59,095 nucleotides of DNA from Cyclobacteriaceae bacterium (GTDB lineage: Bacteria; Bacteroidota; Bacteroidia; Cytophagales; Cyclobacteriaceae), in NCBI GenBank assembly GCA_028278225.1, contig JANQEU010000041.1:1-59095 (forward strand), in the 5' to 3' direction. Numbering within the stretch: position 1 is the stretch's first letter; each line of letters begins with the position of its first letter. A model generated the notes under the pieces. It made no database searches. It worked only from the letters and a program-made list of their open reading frames with translations, and was not told the origin of the DNA. Of the stretch, positions 7,126 through 16,539 are shown piece by piece. The position numbers and the translations under genes are program-made.

Positions 7126-7918
7126 ACTAAAAAAGGAGATTGGTGAAGAGAATGTAATTGGAATTGTAAGGTCACCGGAAAAAGCATCTCACCTTGGAAT
7201 TGAGATTAGAAAAGGTGATTACAATAGCCGGGATGATTTTAATGCTGCATTAACAGATATTGATAGCGTGCTGCTTATTTCGGGAATGGATGATCCTCAA
7301 AAAAGAATTCAGCAACACAGGAATGTAATTGAAGCTGCAAAACAAAATGGAGTAAAAAAGATTGTCTACACCAGTATTGTCGGAGATGAAGAAAACAATG
7401 CCTTTAGCCCTGTTGTTCAAAGTAATCGTTTAACCGAAGAGGACATTAAAAATTCAGGACTGGACTGGTCTATTGGAAGAAATGGAATTTATATCGAACC
7501 AGACCTGGAATATATAGATACTTACAAAAAGGAAGGTGAAATTAGAAATTGTGCAGGGGATGGAAAATGTGCATATACCAGCAGAACTGAATTAGGACAT
7601 GCATATGCCAAAATGCTAATACAAGATAACCATAACCATAAAACTTACAATCTGGTAGGAGAACCAATTTCCCAAAAAGAACTGGCGGAGCTCATTAATC
7701 AGGTTTATAATATCCAACTTGTTTATAATCTGATTTCCGTTGAAGATTATGCCAAAGAAAGGAAACAGGAATTAGGCGAATTCATAGGGGCGGTAATCAC
7801 AGGGATTTATCAAGGAATAAATGACGGGGTTTATAACATCTCATCCGATTACGGACAAGCAGCAGGAAGACCACACAAATCAGCTATTGAACTGATAAGA
7901 GAATTTAATAACAATTAA
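7070..7918 (+). CDS. NmrA-like NAD(P)H-binding oxidoreductase (QorB-like)
   Basis: A soluble 282-residue atypical short-chain dehydrogenase. The dinucleotide-binding loop TAANGQLGSSIV (6-17) corresponds to TGATGQLG of NAD(P)H:quinone oxidoreductase 2 (QorB) and NmrA relatives. Further marks are GDYNSRDDFNAALTDIDSVL for the second strand and the VKKIVYTSIVGD active-site strand. The usual YxxxK pair is not evident, as in NmrA-type proteins. A quinone reductase or redox-sensor role is likely. It is often a target of HxlR regulators, and one lies 1 kb upstream, but a broken TA locus and an attC-like element intervene. The gene is visibly AT-rich compared with the right half of the window. Confidence 0.8.
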   Translation: MKIAVTAANGQLGSSIVNELKKEIGEENVIGIVRSPEKASHLGIEIRKGDYNSRDDFNAALTDIDSVLLISGMDDPQKRIQQHRNVIEAAKQNGVKKIVYTSIVGDEENNAFSPVVQSNRLTEEDIKNSGLDWSIGRNGIYIEPDLEYIDTYKKEGEIRNCAGDGKCAYTSRTELGHAYAKMLIQDNHNHKTYNLVGEPISQKELAELINQVYNIQLVYNLISVEDYAKERKQELGEFIGAVITGIYQGINDGVYNISSDYGQAAGRPHKSAIELIREFNNN

Positions 7919-7924
7919 AAACTA

Positions 7925-7947
7925 TGCCCAACAACAGGTTAGCACCA
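7925..7947 (+). repeat. Short attC-like junction (B) and left terminal repeat
   Basis: Directly after the NmrA-like gene, GCCCAACAACAGG is followed by GTTAGCACCA (7938-7947). GCCCAAC fits the RYYYAAC box and GTTAGCA resembles the GTTRRRY box. GTTAGCACCA returns as its exact complement TGGTGCTAAC at 8355-8364, after the next gene. The central part expected of a full attC site is missing here. Confidence 0.45.
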
Positions 7948-7979
7948 ATTAATATAGAATTAGTAAAATCAATGAAGTA

Positions 7980-8351
7980 ATGAAAGTAACAGCTGAACAT
8001 AATGAACGAATGGCAAAAATGACTTTTGCTTCAGTTTATCCCCATTACGTGACAAAGGTGGAGAAGAAAAGCAGAACGAAAGAAGAACTACACGAAGTGA
8101 TAGAGTGGCTAACCGGTTTTGATGAAGATAGGTTACAGGAATTTATTGATAACAATACAACATTTGAAGATTTCTTTCAAAACGCTGATTTAAATCCCAA
8201 TGCTCACCTTATCAAAGGAGTAATCTGCGGTTATCGAATTGAAGAAATTGACAATTCATTAACACGACAGGTAAGATATTTGGACAAGTTGGTAGATGAA
8301 TTAGCAAAAGGTCGTGAAATGGGAAAAATCTTACGAGAAGAAAACAAATAG
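7980..8351 (+). CDS. DUF2200 family protein
   Basis: A 123-residue protein with the hallmark FASVYPHYVTKVEKKSRTKEE near the N-terminus, the middle EVIEWLTGFD, the conserved NPNAHLIKGVICGYRIEEI and the C-terminal RYLDKLVDELAKGREMGKI. This matches DUF2200, a small conserved family of unknown biochemical function. No signal peptide or membrane segment is visible, so it is cytoplasmic. It is the only gene inside a pair of 10-bp perfect inverted repeats and is followed by an attC-like site, so it has the layout of a single-gene cassette. Confidence 0.85.
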   Translation: MKVTAEHNERMAKMTFASVYPHYVTKVEKKSRTKEELHEVIEWLTGFDEDRLQEFIDNNTTFEDFFQNADLNPNAHLIKGVICGYRIEEIDNSLTRQVRYLDKLVDELAKGREMGKILREENK

Positions 8352-8354
8352 AAC

Positions 8355-8411
8355 TGGTGCTAACACTGTGCAAGCCTCATTAATCCGGGTTTACACTAGC
8401 TGTTATGCGCA
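8355..8411 (+). repeat. attC-like site (C) after the DUF2200 gene
   Basis: TGGTGCTAAC (8355-8364) exactly complements the start of the same putative cassette (7938-7947), as expected for the R'' box of an integrated cassette. The right end is GCTGTTATGCGC at about 8400-8411, with GTTATGC in the R' position (one mismatch to GTTRRRY). The inner arms pair poorly, and the CTGAGC core of the other copies is absent. Confidence 0.45.
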
Positions 8412-8527
8412 ATAAAAGTGGTTCAAAACCTGCCAATTGAGACAATGGAGCAAATAACAATTATTGCAGGAACAGGCAGAGGTTTTGGAAGTTTAAAACA
8501 TTGATAAATAAAAATGGAGGCGGAACA

Positions 8528-9646
<1,119 letters not shown>

Positions 9647-9691
9647 ATTGAATAAATGAAAATAAGATGAAAGTTGTCTGAGCATAATTTT

Positions 9692-10816
9692 ATGACGTCA
9701 ATGGTTTCCAGTCTCATTGTCACTCTATTCTTTTCCTGCGATCAATCAACGACTCAAACCTCAGGATCAGATGACAGTGTTGATCAGGAGATACTTGCAG
9801 ATGGCTTCGAAATACCATGGGCCATTGCGGTCATTGACGAAGATGATTTCCTTATTACTGAAAGAATGGGAGCCCTTTACCGTTACCGCAAGGGTGAGTT
9901 GAAAAAAGTGAAAGGCTTGCCAAATTCCAAGACGTATAAAACAGACAGACATTATGGAGGCATGATGGATATCAGTTTGCATCCAAAGTTTGAATTTAAT
10001 CGTTTGGTCTATCTCGCCTACGTCGATAAGTACTATCATCTTTCAGTGGCACGATTCAAACTGAAGGAAAATACTGTAGAGGATCTTGATATAATTTTTA
10101 GCTCAAATCAGTTTTCTATTGGTTCCCGGATAGCGTGGCAGGATGACAATCATTTCTTCCTCACCTTTGGAACAGGTGGTGCTCCCAAACCGGATCCTGG
10201 TCCACAGGACGTGAATGACCCAAGAGGTAAGATCTTCAGACTGATGGCCGACGGATCTATTCCGGCGGACAATCCTGTTTTACCTGGCATAGATGGGCCT
10301 TCGGGTATTTGGACTTACGGGCACAGAGACCCTCAGGGGCTTTATTATGATATTGACGACTCGATATTATATGCCAATGAACATGGGCCACTGGGTGGTG
10401 ATGAACTCAATGTGATTACCAAAGGTGGTAATTATGGCTGGCCCCTGTTTTCATATGGACTGAATTATGACGTTACTAAGGTATCTGAAATGACGGAAGA
10501 AGAGGCGGCAAAGCATACAATTTTACCTATAAAGTACTGGGAACCTTCTTTTCGTTTGGCACCCAGTAGTTTAATTAAACTTAAAAACAGCAATTTTGAG
10601 CAATGGAATGGCTCTTTTCTAATGGGAGGATTAGCATACCAATGCCTGGTGCGTTACAATTCAGATGTAGATGAAACAGAGATCGTTTTGCCCGAAGCAG
10701 GCAGAATCCGTGATGTTGCCCAATTACCAAGTGGAAATCTTGTCATCTTAATTGATCAACACACTCCTACGTGGTGGCACAAAGGGCGAGTGGTCAAGCT
10801 TGTACCAAAAAATTAG
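9692..10816 (+). CDS. PQQ-type glucose/sorbosone dehydrogenase-like lipoprotein
   Basis: A secreted six-bladed beta-propeller of about 374 residues from the GSDH/YliI family of PQQ-dependent aldose sugar dehydrogenases. The start at 9692 gives MTSMVSSLIVTLFFSCDQS, a lipoprotein signal with the cysteine at the lipobox. Family marks are IPWAIAVIDEDDFLITER in the first blade, GGMMDISLHPKF with its active-site region, DPRGKIFRL, IWTYGHRDPQGL and NEHGPLGGDELN with GGNYGWP. These are the PQQ/metal-site motifs. It would oxidise aldoses outside the inner membrane and pass electrons on. An ATG at 9668 in another frame stops after four codons, so the exact start is uncertain. Confidence 0.82.
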   Translation: MTSMVSSLIVTLFFSCDQSTTQTSGSDDSVDQEILADGFEIPWAIAVIDEDDFLITERMGALYRYRKGELKKVKGLPNSKTYKTDRHYGGMMDISLHPKFEFNRLVYLAYVDKYYHLSVARFKLKENTVEDLDIIFSSNQFSIGSRIAWQDDNHFFLTFGTGGAPKPDPGPQDVNDPRGKIFRLMADGSIPADNPVLPGIDGPSGIWTYGHRDPQGLYYDIDDSILYANEHGPLGGDELNVITKGGNYGWPLFSYGLNYDVTKVSEMTEEEAAKHTILPIKYWEPSFRLAPSSLIKLKNSNFEQWNGSFLMGGLAYQCLVRYNSDVDETEIVLPEAGRIRDVAQLPSGNLVILIDQHTPTWWHKGRVVKLVPKN

Positions 10817-10926
10817 ATTAACTCAATTCTTTTAACCTACCAAAACTGTAGAACTTCATGATGAAAGTAGTACGAGCGCAGAACAATGTGTTTGAAGTTC
10901 ACAGCCGCCAAACGCAGCGATGCTAA
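10817..10926. other. Gene-free stretch
   Basis: Nothing recognisable was found between the sugar dehydrogenase stop and the transposase-like fragment. The gene-free space continues to 11450 with the fragment as its only coding-like part. Confidence 0.4.
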
Positions 10927-11136
10927 TTATACCGGATGATATACCATATACCTGAAATAAAATGAGCAAATCGCTGGCTGACACCTTTGTTGATTCACCA
11001 GCCGGTCACCCACAGCTTTTGAGAATTTCATACGCCCCGTTGGTTTCTTCCCGGGATTCCGGATTTTCCGACCGATATATTGATGCTGAGCTTTGAGTTC
11101 TTTACCTTTATCTGCAATACAGCTGTATAGGGTCAT
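10927..11136 (-). pseudogene. Possible transposase C-terminal remnant
   Basis: A 69-codon frame reads GKELKAQHQYIGRKIRNPGK then KPTGRMKFS. The spacing of I.N..GKKPT.R resembles the C-terminal end of IS4/IS1634-type transposases, where a similar K-P-T-x-R-x-x-x-F stretch precedes the last helices. Residues after MKF do not match that pattern. The fragment has no start context and is flanked by 110 and 310 bases without genes. The family assignment is tentative. Confidence 0.3.
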
Positions 11137-11450
11137 GTATCCGACAACTTAGCGACTGATCCATTTTCACTTCATAGTCCACCCCACCGCTCCAAAAGCA
11201 TTGAATTCGATCTAAGCATCTTGGTTATAAGGAAACTTTATTAACCTGTTCGATCCGGAAGCTTTTCTGGCAATGTCGGTATCTTTAATAGCGATTTACG
11301 GGTTTGAGGATCAAACGCCCCATCCTGGACATTAGCGCAATTCCCTGTAGTGATATTTTGAGCTGTATGTACGTGTATAAATTTAACTTCAATCCAGGAT
11401 TGGGAATTCAATTAGGCTCAGAAAATCATTTTTGAATTAATCGGGTAATT
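11137..11450 (+). promoter_or_regulatory. Gene-free stretch with a candidate promoter
   Basis: TTTG (11357-11360) and TAAATTTA (11378-11385), 17 bases apart, could drive the EreA-like gene that starts at 11451. The rest holds no recognisable gene; a minus-strand open frame around 11240-11340 has no family resemblance I could identify. Confidence 0.35.
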
Positions 11451-12530
11451 ATGATAACAAAACATTTTTTCAGCATAATATTCTTTTGTTGCTTGATTGG
11501 CTCCGTGTCAAGGGCCCAGCAGATAACCGACAGTGTCCCGGGAACTGATCCGGTTCCTCAGGATGCAATTGAGTTCATCTTAGATGCATTTGACAGTTAC
11601 ACAGTTGTGGCTTTGGGCGAAGGAAACCACACCAATTGGCAGGCAGCTACATTTCGACTACAATTAATAAGAGATCCTCGTTTCTCGCAGAAAGTTCAAA
11701 ACATCATCGTAGAATTCGGAACCAGTCGATACCAGGATGTAATGGATCGTTACATTGCCGGCGGACTTGTTCCTTTTGACAGTGTCCGGATGTGCTGGCA
11801 GGAAACAACCCAGCCTGTGATTTGGGAGGCCCCTGTTTATGAAGAGTTTTTCAGAGCGGTTCGTTATCTGAATCAATCCTTACCCGATGAAAATCAATTA
11901 CGTGTATTGCTGGGCGATCCCCCTATTGATTGGTCAGAAATCAATACAAGGGAAGAACTCGAAAATTGGTACAACAATCGCATGATCACCAGACCCTGGG
12001 GATTATCAAATGTCAGGGATGGTAATGCCTATGATGTGCTTGTACGGGAGGTAATCAGCAATGAAGAAAAAGCGCTGGCCATTTTCGGCGATCAGCATTT
12101 CGCAAAACCCGATATTGAAATGGGTCCGGGATTTTTTGCCGATTATTTGAGGGGCAATTTGTTTGTGCAATTGGAAAATTCATATCCCGGGTCCACTTTA
12201 GCTATAACTACTCATACCGGAGCCCAAAAAATAGAGGATTCATATCCTCAGATCCTTACATGGAATAAGGCATCCATAGCTCTGCTAAAGAATACCAAAA
12301 TCGGATCAATTCCGTGGGGACCACTAAAGTTAGAAGACTTTTGGGATGCAATTCTTTGGTTAGGTCCCGGAAGTACAATTAGCTACTCCCGTTTAGGATA
12401 TGAAATCGTAAAAGATGATTCGTACTATTCTGAATTATTAAGAAGGGATAAGCTATGGGTAGGACAGTATCAGAATACTTTAACCAGGCTTAGGGAGAAA
12501 TATCTCGAAGAAGCGAAAAGTACAAAATGA
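11451..12530 (+). CDS. Secreted erythromycin-esterase-like (EreA/ChaN fold) protein
   Basis: A 359-residue exported protein with a signal peptide ending near SVSRAQ. Family motifs of the EreA/ChaN-like superfamily are visible: VVALGEGNHTNWQ with the catalytic-type GE.NH near residues 53-59, IIVEFGTSRYQDV and ALAIFGDQHFAKP near the third metal or catalytic position. The length and lack of the full EreA helical lid argue against macrolide resistance as its main role; it may be a hydrolase of unknown substrate. It ends in an ATGA overlap with the next gene, so the two are translationally coupled. Confidence 0.6.
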   Translation: MITKHFFSIIFFCCLIGSVSRAQQITDSVPGTDPVPQDAIEFILDAFDSYTVVALGEGNHTNWQAATFRLQLIRDPRFSQKVQNIIVEFGTSRYQDVMDRYIAGGLVPFDSVRMCWQETTQPVIWEAPVYEEFFRAVRYLNQSLPDENQLRVLLGDPPIDWSEINTREELENWYNNRMITRPWGLSNVRDGNAYDVLVREVISNEEKALAIFGDQHFAKPDIEMGPGFFADYLRGNLFVQLENSYPGSTLAITTHTGAQKIEDSYPQILTWNKASIALLKNTKIGSIPWGPLKLEDFWDAILWLGPGSTISYSRLGYEIVKDDSYYSELLRRDKLWVGQYQNTLTRLREKYLEEAKSTK

Positions 12531-15037
12531 AGAAAATGAGAAGAAGGAAATTTATAAAAGCTGCAACTGTGGCGTCAGTTGCATTTTCCACCATACCTGT
12601 GGTGGGATGTTCGGCCAGCCGAAAGAAAAAAGCACTTTCTCTGAATGAAAGTCTCTTGTTGAAGGGGTATGATGATGAACAGGAGGAATCTCCCGCGCTG
12701 GTAACCGACGGCAATGGTAAAATGTGGTTGTATTCACTCAGAAGGATAAGTTATCCTGCAAATCAGGAATTGATCTCTTCCTTTCACTTTAATGGAAAAA
12801 ACTGGATTGAAACCGATCCCGTAACTAAATCAACCGGCCAATATGAAACTCCCGTTGCATCATGTGCTTTTGAAGGTAAACCAAATGTCGCCTGGACAGA
12901 AATTCAAGGAGAAGAGTGGGTGATCAACGCCTCTCAAATGAATGAAAATGGTTTCGGCGATCCCCATACATTCCCTGTTAATAAAGGCAGGTCCATCAAC
13001 CCCGTTCTCATCAGTCCTGATAAAAACAGGAGCTGGATAGCGTGGGAAAACCTCCACAATGGTATTTTTTCCATTTATATAAGCAAGTATGAAAACGGGC
13101 TGTGGTCCGATCCAATTATTATAAATAAAGGTGAAAACAGTTGCTTTGACCCGGCGATAGTTGAAGCAGGAAACGGAGACCTGTATGTAGCCTATGTGTT
13201 GACCGGGGGATTTCATCAGAACATAGAAATGGCAATTGTAGATGGCAAAAACCTGAATATTCGGAAAACCATACCAGTAGCCATTGGCGGAGGGCTTGCG
13301 GATCGAGTCAATATCAACACCAAACCCGCATTAGCTTTTGATGCTCAGGAAAACTTATGGATCAGTTACGAGAATAACCGGAATACCACCCGTTTGGAGG
13401 ATGGCGATAATTATACCGGTGACCGCTGCTGTACCATTCTATCTTACCAAAACGGTAAAATAGTCGAGGTGGAAAATAAAGGCAAGTGGTTGTTTAAGGG
13501 GGAAAATGATCACAAACCTACTTTTGTCAAAGACAGAAAAGACAACCTGTACCTGTTTACACATTGTGGAGGCAGCTTCACCGATAGTGGTTGGAAGTAC
13601 CGCGTATCCTGGCTGGATCCGCAAAGTGGATGGCGACAACCCGAAACTTTCTTCAATACTGACATTAAGGGTCTGATGGTCCCGCCCGCCATTGCTTTTG
13701 ATGAAAATGATAACTTTTGGTTTTCTACAAACAATGAAAAGTTCTTTCATAGTGATGAACAGATAGATACAGGCGACGCCACACAATCACGTTTGACAGA
13801 ACTGAGTTTAATGCACTATAATGCTCCGGAACTATCAGGAGAATTCAAGCCTGTACAATTTGTCGAAACAACAGTTGAAGAATTTACCCCGGATGAAAAA
13901 ACCATCAACACACTAAGTGGTCATCCGAAGGTGGATAGACGATCCATGACCATTGACGGTCAAAAGTATACACTGATCTATGGGAACCTCCATGAACACT
14001 CCTACAGCTCAAATTGCTGGCCGGCAGGAACAGACGGTTCACTACATGATGATTACAGGTTTGGCATGTATTCCGAAGGTTACGATTTTTTTGGTATGAC
14101 TGACCATGCTGCCAGTACGAGTGAGATCCATTGGAGGAAAAATCTCCGGATTGCAGACTTTTATAATGAATCCGAAAAGTTTGTTGCGGTTCCTGCTGTA
14201 GAATGGACACTCCAATCTGATCCGGAGCTTGACGACATCCAGCATGGCGCCGGCCATTATAATATCATTTTTGCCAGCACGGAAGATGCACAAAAATACA
14301 TTCGCAACAAACACGAAATATATTGTCCACGCACTCCGGAATCGAATATAGCACCGGCATTATGGAAGATGTTGGATGAAAAAGAGATCCAATGCGTAAC
14401 AATTCCTCATCATACTGCTGATAAAATACATCCGTTGGACTGGAATGTAACAGATCCCAGGTATGTCTCAACAGTTGAAATTTTCCAATGCAGAGGTAAC
14501 AACGAGTATCCCGGATGTCCCAGGGAGAGAAACCTTACAAGGCACACCCCTACACATCACAAACGGGCTTACATAGATTATGCTTTAAAGGAAAAAAAAT
14601 ATAAAATGGGTTTTATTGCCAGTGGCGATCATAACAGTATGGGCGTAGGTGTGGCAGCGCTATGGGTTAAGGAAATTAGCCGTGCGGGCATTGTAGAAGC
14701 TCTGCAAAACAGGCGCACCTTTGCTACCACCGGTGACAAAATGTTTATTGATTTCAAAGTGAATGAAGCAACTATGGGAACAATAAGCAAGGCAAAGAAA
14801 TTGCCGGAAATGGCAATATACGTCGTTGGGCAATACCCTCTGGAAAAAGTTGAGATCCTGAGGAATAGTGAAGTGATACACAAGTTCGATATGGAGGATG
14901 GTGCTTTTGAATTTCAGCAAACCTATGTCGATCCCCGCTACAAGGATGAAGAAGAGGTATTGTATTATTATGTACGAGCTACCCAGAAAAATAAGGCATT
15001 GGCATGGTCAAGTCCCATTTGGGTGGAGAGAACATAA
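12527..15037 (+). CDS. Tat-exported PHP-type phosphoesterase-like protein with propeller N-terminus
   Basis: An 836-residue exported protein. MRRRKFIKAATVASVAF is a twin-arginine signal ending in a lipobox-like VVGCSA. Residues about 40-430 contain repeated strand motifs with W-rich blade ends (VAWTE, IAWEN, WISYEN), typical of a sialidase-like propeller. Residues about 480-800 resemble DUF3604/PHP metal-dependent phosphoesterases: YGNLHEHSYSSN, FGMTDHAAS, IPHHTADKIHP and ASGDHNSMG supply histidine and aspartate ligands. The substrate is unknown; polysaccharide or phosphoester cleavage at the surface is possible. The start overlaps the EreA-like stop by four bases, so the two are made together. 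Confidence 0.7.
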   Translation: MKKMRRRKFIKAATVASVAFSTIPVVGCSASRKKKALSLNESLLLKGYDDEQEESPALVTDGNGKMWLYSLRRISYPANQELISSFHFNGKNWIETDPVTKSTGQYETPVASCAFEGKPNVAWTEIQGEEWVINASQMNENGFGDPHTFPVNKGRSINPVLISPDKNRSWIAWENLHNGIFSIYISKYENGLWSDPIIINKGENSCFDPAIVEAGNGDLYVAYVLTGGFHQNIEMAIVDGKNLNIRKTIPVAIGGGLADRVNINTKPALAFDAQENLWISYENNRNTTRLEDGDNYTGDRCCTILSYQNGKIVEVENKGKWLFKGENDHKPTFVKDRKDNLYLFTHCGGSFTDSGWKYRVSWLDPQSGWRQPETFFNTDIKGLMVPPAIAFDENDNFWFSTNNEKFFHSDEQIDTGDATQSRLTELSLMHYNAPELSGEFKPVQFVETTVEEFTPDEKTINTLSGHPKVDRRSMTIDGQKYTLIYGNLHEHSYSSNCWPAGTDGSLHDDYRFGMYSEGYDFFGMTDHAASTSEIHWRKNLRIADFYNESEKFVAVPAVEWTLQSDPELDDIQHGAGHYNIIFASTEDAQKYIRNKHEIYCPRTPESNIAPALWKMLDEKEIQCVTIPHHTADKIHPLDWNVTDPRYVSTVEIFQCRGNNEYPGCPRERNLTRHTPTHHKRAYIDYALKEKKYKMGFIASGDHNSMGVGVAALWVKEISRAGIVEALQNRRTFATTGDKMFIDFKVNEATMGTISKAKKLPEMAIYVVGQYPLEKVEILRNSEVIHKFDMEDGAFEFQQTYVDPRYKDEEEVLYYYVRATQKNKALAWSSPIWVERT

Positions 15038-15069
15038 ACATAGCAGAAATCAGAAAGACGTAAGACAAA

Positions 15070-15492
15070 ATGGATGACATAAGCATTTTTCAGGAAAAAG
15101 CGATGATACCGACAGAAAAGGATTTGATGGAAAAACTGGGTGGTATCTATGATTTATGGGTTCGAATCGGGGATTTTGTCATGAAAAAATATCCTGATGG
15201 ACTTGCTGAATGGAATTATCCGGGTAAGAAATATGGCTGGAGTTATCGAATTAAAGATAAGAAACGGGCTATTCTGTATTTCCTGCCGAGAGATAAATAT
15301 TTCAAGGTAGCATTTGTATTTGGTCCGAAAGCAACGGAGCAGGTGATGGAAAGTAATATTTCGCAGGAGATCAAATCGGCGTTGGAACAGGCCACCAAAT
15401 ATGCTGAAGGAAGGGGAGTTCGGATTGACATAAAAGATGATTCCAAATTACCGGACATTCAAGAACTGGTTCAGATAAAGCTGGCCAACTAA
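15070..15492 (+). CDS. DUF3788 family protein
   Basis: A 140-residue cytoplasmic protein. The hallmark of DUF3788 is the N-terminal PTEKDLMEKLGGIYDLW, the LAEWNYPGKKYGWSYRIKDK stretch and ILYFLPRDKYFKVAFVFG in the middle. The family function is unknown; its fold is expected to be related to YdhG/DUF1801-like domains. It lies 32 bases after the PHP-type gene in the same direction and its 3' end is only four bases from the convergent hydroxyproline dehydratase gene, leaving no room for a separate terminator. Confidence 0.83.
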   Translation: MDDISIFQEKAMIPTEKDLMEKLGGIYDLWVRIGDFVMKKYPDGLAEWNYPGKKYGWSYRIKDKKRAILYFLPRDKYFKVAFVFGPKATEQVMESNISQEIKSALEQATKYAEGRGVRIDIKDDSKLPDIQELVQIKLAN

Positions 15493-15496
15493 CTGA

Positions 15497-16537
15497 TCAC
15501 CTCAGTATAAACCCCTCCTTATACGGATCATCCGGATCGATCCAGAATTCATTTTTACCGGTGTAATGAGCCTGCCCCTCCACCTCCGGGATGACAGCAT
15601 CATAACCTCCATATTCCGTTACCTCATGCACCCTGCCCCTGAAACGACTTCCGATGATACTTTCAAAAGTCATCCATTCTCCCGCTTGTAGTTCGCCTCG
15701 TTTGTAATGAATAGCCACCCTGGCTGATACCCCGGATCCCGTTGGGCTTCTGTCCACTTCGCCATCTGCGAAAATGCAGACGTTGCGGCTGTCAGCTCCC
15801 CCGGAAACAGGTTCTCCGATAATAATTGTACCATAGAGGAAACTGAGATCTTTCTCCTCCGGATGATTTATCACGGATTTTGAGTTAACAGCTTTCTTGA
15901 TCTCTTTACCCAGTTGGATCAGTTGCTGGTAGTTCTCAGGAATACACTTAATGTCATCCAGCTGATCAGTATGGACAAAAGCGTAATAAGCACCGCCAAA
16001 AGCCAGATCATAACCAACATTACCCAATCCATCCACATGAACACACTGGTCCAGGTCCACCACGTACGAAGGGACGTTAAGAAACCGGGTGTGATGAACT
16101 TTTCCGTTCTTTACACTTACAAAGGCAGTCAATACCCCGCAGGGAGCCTCAATCTTAATTATGGTTTCAGGTTCCCTGACTTTCACCCAGTTTGCCTCCA
16201 CAGCCAGTTTGGCAATGGCTAGTGTTGCATGTCCGCACATGGTACTGTACCCTTCATTGTGCATAAATACCACTCCAAAATCCGCCACGTCGCTTTTCGT
16301 AACCACCACACCATACATGTCGGCATGGCCACGTGGCTCAAACATCAATGCAGTTCTGAGATGATCATAATTACGCTTGAAAAAACTTCTATACTCCAGT
16401 ACGCTATTCCCCTCCGGTTTCGGAAACCCATCCAGGATCACCCGCAAAGGTTCTCCACCGGTATGCATGTCGATCGTTTTGATTTTTAGCCAGTGTGCGG
16501 GCGGAGTGTATGAATCAGAATGATGATAAGTCTCCAT
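15497..16537 (-). CDS. trans-3-hydroxy-L-proline dehydratase (proline racemase family)
   Basis: A cytoplasmic enzyme of 346 residues that removes water from trans-3-hydroxy-L-proline to give delta-1-pyrroline-2-carboxylate. The first catalytic residue is Cys101 in YSTMCGHATLA. The position of the second racemase cysteine is Thr266 in DRSPTGSGVSA. The Cys/Thr pair is the known difference between the dehydratase and the Cys/Cys proline racemases and 4-hydroxyproline epimerases. DMHTGGEPLRVIL near the start is the conserved entry motif. The gene follows the OCD-family gene by two bases, which supplies the next step. Confidence 0.85.
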   Translation of the reverse strand: METYHHSDSYTPPAHWLKIKTIDMHTGGEPLRVILDGFPKPEGNSVLEYRSFFKRNYDHLRTALMFEPRGHADMYGVVVTKSDVADFGVVFMHNEGYSTMCGHATLAIAKLAVEANWVKVREPETIIKIEAPCGVLTAFVSVKNGKVHHTRFLNVPSYVVDLDQCVHVDGLGNVGYDLAFGGAYYAFVHTDQLDDIKCIPENYQQLIQLGKEIKKAVNSKSVINHPEEKDLSFLYGTIIIGEPVSGGADSRNVCIFADGEVDRSPTGSGVSARVAIHYKRGELQAGEWMTFESIIGSRFRGRVHEVTEYGGYDAVIPEVEGQAHYTGKNEFWIDPDDPYKEGFILR

Positions 16538-16539
16538 TT

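Noticed and set aside
11451-12530. Macrolide-resistance esterase
   Set aside because: Only the superfamily motifs are visible; secretion and coupling to a PHP-type protein do not fit a resistance enzyme.
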